Positions 58,082 through 64,000 of a DNA stretch of 64,000 nucleotides are shown one piece after another (the first letter of the stretch is position 1; every line of letters starts with the position of its first letter). Both the position numbers and the translations under genes were made by a program. The notes beneath the pieces are model-generated. The model had not been told where the DNA came from. It saw only the letters and a list, made by a program, of their open reading frames with translations, and did not search any database. This DNA is from Arachnopeziza araneosa (taxonomy: Eukaryota; Ascomycota; Leotiomycetes; Helotiales; Arachnopezizaceae): positions 248,001 to 312,000 of the forward strand of contig QYAI01000026.1 in assembly GCA_003988855.1 (NCBI GenBank), read 5' to 3'.

Positions 58082-58852
58082 TTTGAAGGAGGAAGACTTT
58101 TTACTTGCGAGTTGAGAATGAGAAAGGTATGGTAAGGGTGTATAAATGACGCGAGGGATGAATGTGAGAATGATGTTGTTTATGTATATTCCTATGCAGA
58201 CCAGGATCTTGTTTGGGTCTCGAGGCGTTCACGATATGCTATGATGATGGATGCGATTCAGCGCGGTGTTCGGCGAAAGCGTTTTGTTTTCTTCTCTTCT
58301 TGATGTATCCTTCATCCACAACGACTGTTTTTGTTTTTCCCTTGGTTGGTGATACTCGCTAAATGAGGTCTTATCTGTCTTCTTGAATGAAAGGAGGATT
58401 GGATCGATCTGTCGTGTTTCGGCCTAATTCGTATATATGAATCTATCTGAAATTTGACATTCGTTCACAAGATATAGAAGGCCAATTTTTGCCTGGATGG
58501 CTGGGTGAAGGCGGCCTGAAATTAATATCCTCATGCGAAAATATGACGGCCTTATGTGCGTCTCGATATAGCGACGTGGAACGTCCTAATCTAGGTGAGT
58601 ACGCGGTTTCGTTTCGCTATGTGGTGCGGGGAAGGGAAGAACCCTGTTGCGGATGAATCTGAAGTGGAAGGCTGTCCTTGTGCGGAAGTTGACTGCTCCC
58701 TGCTGGCTGGTTGGAGGAACGAGGTGTGCAAGATACTACCGACGAATCACGGTTTTGGATAAATGGGGAGGGAGTCCTCTTGCTCCTTGGAAGACGATGT
58801 TGAGTATCGACTACGGTCGACGACCTCGAGAGATATTTTCTCCGTGCCGCGG

Positions 58853-58868
58853 GATCTCGAGCGAGATC
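58853..58868 (+). repeat. 16-bp palindrome in a GATC/TCGA-rich patch
   Basis: GATCTCG-AG-CGAGATC, perfect 7-bp arms with a 2-nt centre; further TCGA and GAGATC strings lie within 50 bp on each side. Confidence 0.7.
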
Positions 58869-59086
58869 GAGATCTGTCGAGGGAAGGGCCCGCGATCTGA
58901 CGCAGGCGCGTGTGAAGGTGTGGAATTAAAAGAATCCTCCTTCCCTTCCACCGGTTTGGATATCTGGTCCCGATAAGCTGGTCGTGCGTCGGTAGCGGTT
59001 ACGCCAAGCCCAGATATACGTGCTGTAATATATTATGGTTTCGGGATTTATATTGGGAGGTTTTTCTCTTTGCGCTAGCTTCTTTG

Positions 59087-59109
59087 TTGACAGCTCTAAC
59101 AGCTGTCAA
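59087..59109 (+). repeat. Perfect inverted repeat (9-bp arms, 5-nt loop)
   Basis: TTGACAGCT, loop CTAAC, AGCTGTCAA. It could form a hairpin in RNA or be a dyad binding site; it stands alone in the gene-poor region. Confidence 0.8.
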
Positions 59110-59571
59110 TACCATGTGCTTATGTTTTTCCCTGTTCAATGGCTCTTTTTGCTCCTTGAAGCTGCTCAACGCTCTACTTTGTAAGGTACCTGTTGGCGGA
59201 ATCCGTCGCGGCAATCAAGGGAGGAGGTGGGTCTATAGCACCACTTTTTCTGGATATGGATGCACCTGGTTCGAGAAACTGGACAGGTGGACTAGCGATC
59301 GCCTAGGCTAAGCATGAGATGCAGCGGGGAAGGTGTTGTACGATCGACGGATCTGTGCAAGGAACCTGGGCTGAATTGTTTTGGGACCGCTTCATGGGGA
59401 GGAGGAAGTGAGGTTCTCTCTTCAATGCAGGGAGGGATTGCGTTAAGGAGAAGTGGGATGAAGCGTCTCGAGTGCACAACCACATTCCTCATATACCTCG
59501 ACTTCCAAATCACGTACACACTGATACACGTACAAGTTATCAGCTTACTCCACGCACTCGCTGCCACGACT

Positions 59572-59595
59572 CTCAACCTCAATCTCAACCTCAAC
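59572..59595 (+). repeat. Hexanucleotide repeat, (CTCAAY)4
   Basis: Four head-to-tail CTCAAC/CTCAAT units; a minor simple repeat. Confidence 0.8.
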
Positions 59596-61554
59596 TCTCT
59601 ATCACTCTACAACGTAATTGTTGCCTCAGATAAGCAGATCTTCAGACCGCCGGGGGAGGCAGTCAGTTGGGAGTGGTTGAGATTTCCGAGCCTGTGGCTT
59701 TCTCGTCCTGGTAGGTGCGATAACGTAGGGCGATAAGAGGTGGGATTTAGCGAGGGGAAAGGAGGGAGTTTCTAGAAAGTGGGGGACTTTAAACGTGTTG
59801 AGCGGAGATGATTGGGGGAGAGGGAAACGGATTGAGTTACCGATAGACAGAATTCTTCTGAGCGTTAACGGGCTGGGTAATTCCCATTTGAAAACGCATC
59901 TACCGCGGTGTGGGGGCTCTGAAGGTTTGGAGTCTCCGAGAAACAACTTCAACGCTCTTTCTTACGATGGCTGACTGACGAGCCTATCGTTCGGCATTTA
60001 CCTCATTTTTGAAGAGAAACTACCAATTATTCAATTTGCCTTGGCTCTTGGCTAGCATAAACTGTTGAGATCAGGTTTAGAACGAGACAACGGTAACTGA
60101 GTTTTGGAACTGAACGTCGAAGGCATAATAAAGTGTTGAGGCTACCTTGGTAGACGATTTCTTCTCCAGAGCATTGCAAAAGCATTTTCAAGCGGAATCT
60201 GCCTACAACCAAGCGATATGATGTTCAAGGCTTTCATGTGATGCAGTTCTCAGTCCGAAACATGGTACCTATTATGAGATGTAGCTGCTCTGCATCGAAC
60301 AAATTTCCTCTTTCAGCCACAGCAGGATTTGGAATTTCAATAGACGCTTGGGGCTTACTTGGCAAGTCTGCATTTCATTTCACATGAGCGCCTCTCCCCT
60401 AGGAAGTAAAGCTAATGAGTTGCCCTCCAGAAACCGATTCGTCGCCGAGAGACGCCGCCAACGTGCTGAGGACAGGTCTGTTCATCACGTGACCTTCGAA
60501 TCAATACTGAGACTTTTATTGTCTTGAGAAGACTTCCTTGCTCATTTGTCAATATTCAAAGATTCTCTGGCAGCGTTATACTAGACGAAATACCGAGTTC
60601 ATGTAGAAAAGTGAAGGAGATGTTTTTGATCACGTGGAGATAGAAGTCTCATCTTCCGGAAAGATCCATTCACACAACCGAAACCATATGAGAATATCAG
60701 AAGATGAGCATCATACATCGCCAGAAGTACTGTTTCCCAAACGTTCATTGACAGGAGTCTTTCGTTTCACCCCAGCTCACCAATTCTCTGAGACGAGTCG
60801 GCCGATCTTTTAACAGCCACCATCTCAAAAGCATGAGAACTGCTCCCACCTCGATGAGCAGCAGGGTGGTCGTCTTCGATACGAGAGCATTCAAACCTCA
60901 CCTTCTTTCTTGACATCGAGACCCCTGATTAGGAAGCTCGTGTATTCTCCTGCCTCTCATTCATCATGTTTCTGTTCGTGGGTTCAGCTCCTTCCCGCGG
61001 CCCATCCAGAAAACCAAGTTGGGTTAAGCAGAGCCGCAACGACGAGGGTTTTGTTGGTTGCTTTTTCCGACCTTCACAGGAATTATTGGCTTGGCAGCCG
61101 AAAACAACCTTATCCCCTCACCGAGCTGAGTTCGGGGTGTCGAAGCTATGCCTCTCTCGGCCATGAGGCTGAATGCTGGACCCCCAATTCCTGCAGCAAG
61201 CGAAAGGCTTCGTCCCCACAACCAACAGGATGCTAACGGGAAGTTGACGGGAGCGAGAGAAAGGCAACAAGTTCCTCACGCGATGGAGCCACATGGAGAT
61301 GAAGGTTTTGTGGCTCATTCTAGTCATTCTACCCACTCGTGGCGGGATTTATGATTGATTTGTCCAATGGAAAGCTCATAAAAATGTGACAACCTTGCTC
61401 TCAAGACGAGATTGACATAAGGTGCACGGAGGGATCTGTTCTAGTGCTCTGGAGAAATCCAGCTTAAGTTAAGCCGCTTCCCGCCGCTCAACTTTTCTCT
61501 AGACTGTCTTGACATACGCTATACATCGAATATCAGATCTAAAACTCTCACAGG

Positions 61555-62724
61555 ATGGCCTACAAGCTTCTCGCTCTCGTTGTGCTGCAGGCAATGGCAG
61601 TCGATGCTTCCGGTGTGATGGCCCTCGTCCAGCGGCAGAATGAGCCAGCTGCTTGCGAATTTATTCCTGAGATTATAAGTGCTTGTGAAAATGGTAAGCT
61701 TATTCCCAAAATCCAATCCTTTCTCTAGTCAGAGCTTCGAGTTGAGAAGCCATTCAAGAACGCTTCGGCATAATCTTGCAATATGTCTTGGGAGCTCGTC
61801 TCTTCGGCCTTTTGTCTTCCTCTCAAATGACAAGATCCTATGCTAAATTGCTGGATAGCATACCCGAGTTTTGACAACTGGGATGCAACCGAACAAGCTG
61901 GATGTATATGCTACAGTAGCACAGTGTGGTTGCCTGATCGCTTTGACAATTCGGTTTTGACGTGTGCCAATTATCTCAAGACTGCCGTTCCGCAAGATTA
62001 TACTTCAGTTGCTGCATTTGAAGGCTTCTGTCGGCGTATTGGAGATGTTTTTACTCCTGTAGCTTCACCAACAGCCCCCTCACCTTCAGCAACAGCTCCC
62101 GCTGCCAAGACTACTGCTGTCGTAATTCAACCACCTCCGACGACGATGAGCACAACTGCTCCTCCTCGTACTCTTGCGGCTACAACTGCCGCTGCCGCTA
62201 GCACCAGTATCGATCTCGCCACAGTACCTCAATGCTCAGCTGTGATTAGCATGATTCATTCCTGCGAGAACAGCATTGCAGGATTCGACGATCTGCCAGT
62301 TGGACAGCAAGCCCTCTGCATCTGCTATGATGGCAATACATGGGTCCCGAATGTCTTCGACAACGACGTTGCTTCCTGCGCGCCGTTTGTCAAGACTGCA
62401 GTTCCATCTCTCTACACTGTTTATGAAACAGCCGTGACATTCTGCAGCAGTGTTGGAGACGTTGCGAAGGCGTCTGGTGGTACGACAACGGTCAGGTCAG
62501 CTGCTGCCACCAACACCCCAACCTTTTTTACTGCTACCAGCAAAGCCGCCACTACGTCCCCTTCAGCGCGCTCCACAACGGTTGTAGTTGTCACCGCAAC
62601 CCCGTCCCCGACACCAACATCATCAAAGGCCGGAGCCAGCTCCCACGCTGCACAGGGCGGGATACTCCAGAACATGTTCTTGGGATTCGTGGGTATCGTG
62701 GTTGGTGCTCTAGCTTGGCTCTAG
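61555..62724 (+). CDS. GPI-anchored secreted protein with two six-cysteine modules
   Basis: Exons 61555-61693 and 61859-62724 (165-bp intron) give 334 aa. A signal peptide (MAYKLLALVVLQAMAVDA) precedes module 1 (C34 to C104), a Ser/Thr/Pro/Ala linker, module 2 (about 62240-62450) and a second Thr/Ser-rich linker. The end is hydrophobic (MFLGFVGIVVGALAWL) and resembles a GPI-anchor signal. Both modules have exactly the pattern C-x9-C-x17-C-x-C-x17-C-x21-C and share CENxxxxFD, CICYxxxxWxPxxFDN, xxKTAVPxxYT and GDV. The intron cuts module 1 after the second Cys; module 2 has none. The spacing differs from CFEM (eight Cys). The likely location is the cell wall or plasma-membrane surface; the function is unknown, with adhesion or effector-like roles possible but unsupported. 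Confidence 0.85.
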
Positions 62725-63031
62725 ATGCGTCCTCTATGCTTTACATTAATATGGGATTTTGCAGGGAAGGAAAACTTACGACCTATACCACACTGTTGAT
62801 CGACGTTTAATGTATGTTTATGATTGTTAATAAGTAATGATTAAGGAATCGGATCTAATGTCATGGCTTTGAGCTTTGAATAAATACAATGTATACACAT
62901 CACGCTAATATCACAGGCTCGTGTCTTGAACGTTTTTAAAAGTTGGAAGTATTCTATACGCTAACGCTACTCCATAACCAAAAGCCCGAGTAAGGCTTGT
63001 CATAAAACCCAAACTCTGTTCGCCCTGCTGT
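62725..63031. other. Convergent intergenic spacer
   Basis: About 300 bp of AT-rich sequence between the stop codons of the GPI protein and the second dehydrogenase, holding their 3' UTRs. AATAAA at 62879-62884 is a candidate plus-strand signal. Confidence 0.4.
62879..62884 (+). terminator. Candidate polyadenylation signal AATAAA
   Basis: AATAAA about 155 nt after the stop of the GPI protein gene, followed by TACAATGTATAC; a weak candidate only. Confidence 0.3.
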
Positions 63032-63781
63032 CTAATTAGGAAGAACTCCCTCCTCAACTGCAATCAGTTTCCCACTATCTTCCAAAGTTGCTCCATCAAT
63101 CAGTCTGACCAGCCCCTTGATGCTATCCTCGATACTGAGCGGCGCTTCTTCCATCCCAGCACCCTTCGCCCCCGAGTTCCCCATCTCGGTCTGGACCCAG
63201 CCGGGATGCAGCGCGATGGCAATCAATTTGGGATTCTCCACGGCGACGCGCTTGATCAAGAAGTTCGCGGCCGACTTGCTGACACCGTAGGAGAAGACGG
63301 GCATGGCAGCGACGTGCTCCATGGCGCCGATGGACCCGAGGATGCTGGACATGACGAAGAAGCGCGGAGCGGGCGCGGCATCGAGGAGGGGTTTGAATGC
63401 TTGGAGGAGGATGACCGGGGCGATGGTGTTGACTTCGAAATGCGTGCGGATGGAATCGATCGGTGTCGATGTGACGGGGGCCATGCTGCCATCTGCAAAG
63501 ACACCGGCGTTGGCAAGAAGGATGTCGAGGTGGGTGATGTGGTAGGTGGATTCGAGCTCTTTGACTACAGCGGCAGGGTCGGTGCTGCTGGTGGAGTCAA
63601 TCTTGACGACGATGACTTTGCTGCCAGTTCCGACAGGGACGGCTTCGAAGACTGGGGTCGAGGTGGCTACGGATCGAACTGCGGCGATGACGGTGGTGTT
63701 TGGTCGGAGGACGAGGGCTTTGACGAGGTTGAAACCAATTCCTCTGCTTGCACCAGTGATGAGGATAGTTTGAGAGGCCAT
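63032..63781 (-). CDS. Short-chain dehydrogenase, norsolorinic-acid-ketoreductase-like
   Basis: Single exon, 249 aa, the normal length of a classical SDR. Marks in order: TGASRGIG (NAD(P) binding), ILLANAG, EVNTIAPVILLQAF, MSSILGSIG with the catalytic Ser, YGVSKSAANFL with the catalytic Tyr and Lys, and HPGWVQTEMG. Fungal proteins of this type are often labelled ketoreductase or norsolorinic acid reductase (AflE/Nor-1-like) or CsgA-like. There is no polyketide synthase nearby in the window, so a secondary-metabolism role is not supported; general carbonyl reduction is a safer reading. The gene is richer in G and C than its surroundings. ATG 63781 has a good context (AAAATGG). Confidence 0.92.
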   Translation of the reverse strand: MASQTILITGASRGIGFNLVKALVLRPNTTVIAAVRSVATSTPVFEAVPVGTGSKVIVVKIDSTSSTDPAAVVKELESTYHITHLDILLANAGVFADGSMAPVTSTPIDSIRTHFEVNTIAPVILLQAFKPLLDAAPAPRFFVMSSILGSIGAMEHVAAMPVFSYGVSKSAANFLIKRVAVENPKLIAIALHPGWVQTEMGNSGAKGAGMEEAPLSIEDSIKGLVRLIDGATLEDSGKLIAVEEGVLPN

Positions 63782-63854
63782 TTTGGACGTTTTGAAGATG
63801 GAGAAGTGTTGGAGAATTAGCTAGCGATTGACTTGTTGTAAGAAGATGAATCTC

Positions 63855-63860
63855 TTTATA
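63855..63860 (-). promoter_or_regulatory. Candidate TATA box of the second dehydrogenase
   Basis: TATAAA on the minus strand, about 75 bp upstream of the ATG at 63781. The rest of 63782-64000 is its promoter, with no other gene seen. Confidence 0.4.
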
Positions 63861-64000
63861 GAAGTCTTTGCAAAGCTGGACTGGGTGTAAAGTGGATAGA
63901 GAGTATTGAGTTTTGTTTGTAGTGCGAGAAGATGAGATGCGAACTGTGATTTGAATGCGTCTTGGATTGAAGATAGAAGTTCGGTCTATATATTGATCGT

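Larger units (their letters stand above)
58082..61554. other. Gene-poor region, about 3.5 kb
   Basis: The longest stretch without a supported gene. Frames up to 140 codons occur (for example 59314-59736) but have no motif and overlap frames on the other strand. It holds a perfect 9-bp hairpin (59087-59109), a 16-bp palindrome in a GATC/TCGA-rich patch (58853-58868) and a short hexanucleotide repeat (59572-59595). It must contain the promoters of the flanking divergent genes. No transposon ORF, tRNA or rRNA was recognised. Confidence 0.45.

Noticed and set aside
59314..59736. 140-codon frame in the gene-poor region
   Set aside because: Includes the simple hexanucleotide repeat, no signal peptide or domain, and an overlapping antisense frame.
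63206..63820. 204-codon plus-strand frame over the second dehydrogenase
   Set aside because: Antisense to a clear SDR with all catalytic motifs; an artefact of its high GC content.
1..64000. CRISPR arrays, prophage or insertion sequences
   Set aside because: The window is eukaryotic nuclear DNA; no regularly spaced repeats, transposase or integrase motifs were seen.

Overview
The window is nuclear DNA of a filamentous ascomycete (Pezizomycotina), probably a leotiomycete-type fungus. The evidence is the gene content (class II myosin with a fungal-type tail, Zn2Cys6 regulator, vacuolar subtilisin, fungal rhodopsin-domain protein, GPI-anchored Cys-rich secreted protein) and the gene structure: most introns are 42-56 bp, with GTANGT-like donors and CTAAC-like branch sites 10-20 nt before the acceptor. 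The class assignment is inference; no marker gene is present. I saw no rRNA, tRNA, CRISPR array, transposon ORF or prophage.

Layout. 1-132 is the start of an unrecognised minus-strand gene. 334-7623 (-) is myosin II. It is divergent from 8686-12652 (+), a very long protein ending in a Red1/ZFC3H1-type CCCH finger. A 2 kb convergent spacer follows, then 14671-22819 (-), a BEACH/WD40 protein of the Bph1 class. 24087-25915 (+) is a subtilisin of the Alp2/PrbA type, followed by a single-exon disordered protein (26420-29851, +) and a small membrane protein (30112-30655, -). From 32.8 to 43.5 kb the genes are metabolic or surface functions: a secreted carboxylesterase, a rhodopsin-domain membrane protein, formyltetrahydrofolate deformylase, an MFS monocarboxylate-type transporter and a short-chain dehydrogenase. 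44232-45061 is a probable secreted protein recovered by joining exons. 45936-51426 (-) is a 1,811-aa, probably N-myristoylated, disordered protein. 54143-56718 (+) is a Zn2Cys6 regulator, convergent with a Gly-rich hypothetical (56996-58081, -). After a 3.5 kb gene-poor stretch come a duplicated six-cysteine GPI-type secreted protein (61555-62724, +) and a second short-chain dehydrogenase (63032-63781, -).

How they work together. There is no clear operon or biosynthetic cluster. The left half is conserved housekeeping: cytokinesis (myosin II), nuclear RNA surveillance (Red1-like), membrane traffic (BEACH) and vacuolar proteolysis. The right half is more variable and accessory. The one suggestive pairing is the formate-producing deformylase divergent from a monocarboxylate-type transporter; a functional link is only a hypothesis.

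The observations most worth checking are the two identically spaced six-Cys modules of the GPI protein, the array of R-x-S-[MFI]-[DN] motifs in the MGNQQS protein, the tandem AAG-TAG-CAG splice acceptor in that same gene, a GC-AG intron in the esterase, and the multi-exon gene at 44232. I did not find an obviously new multi-gene system.
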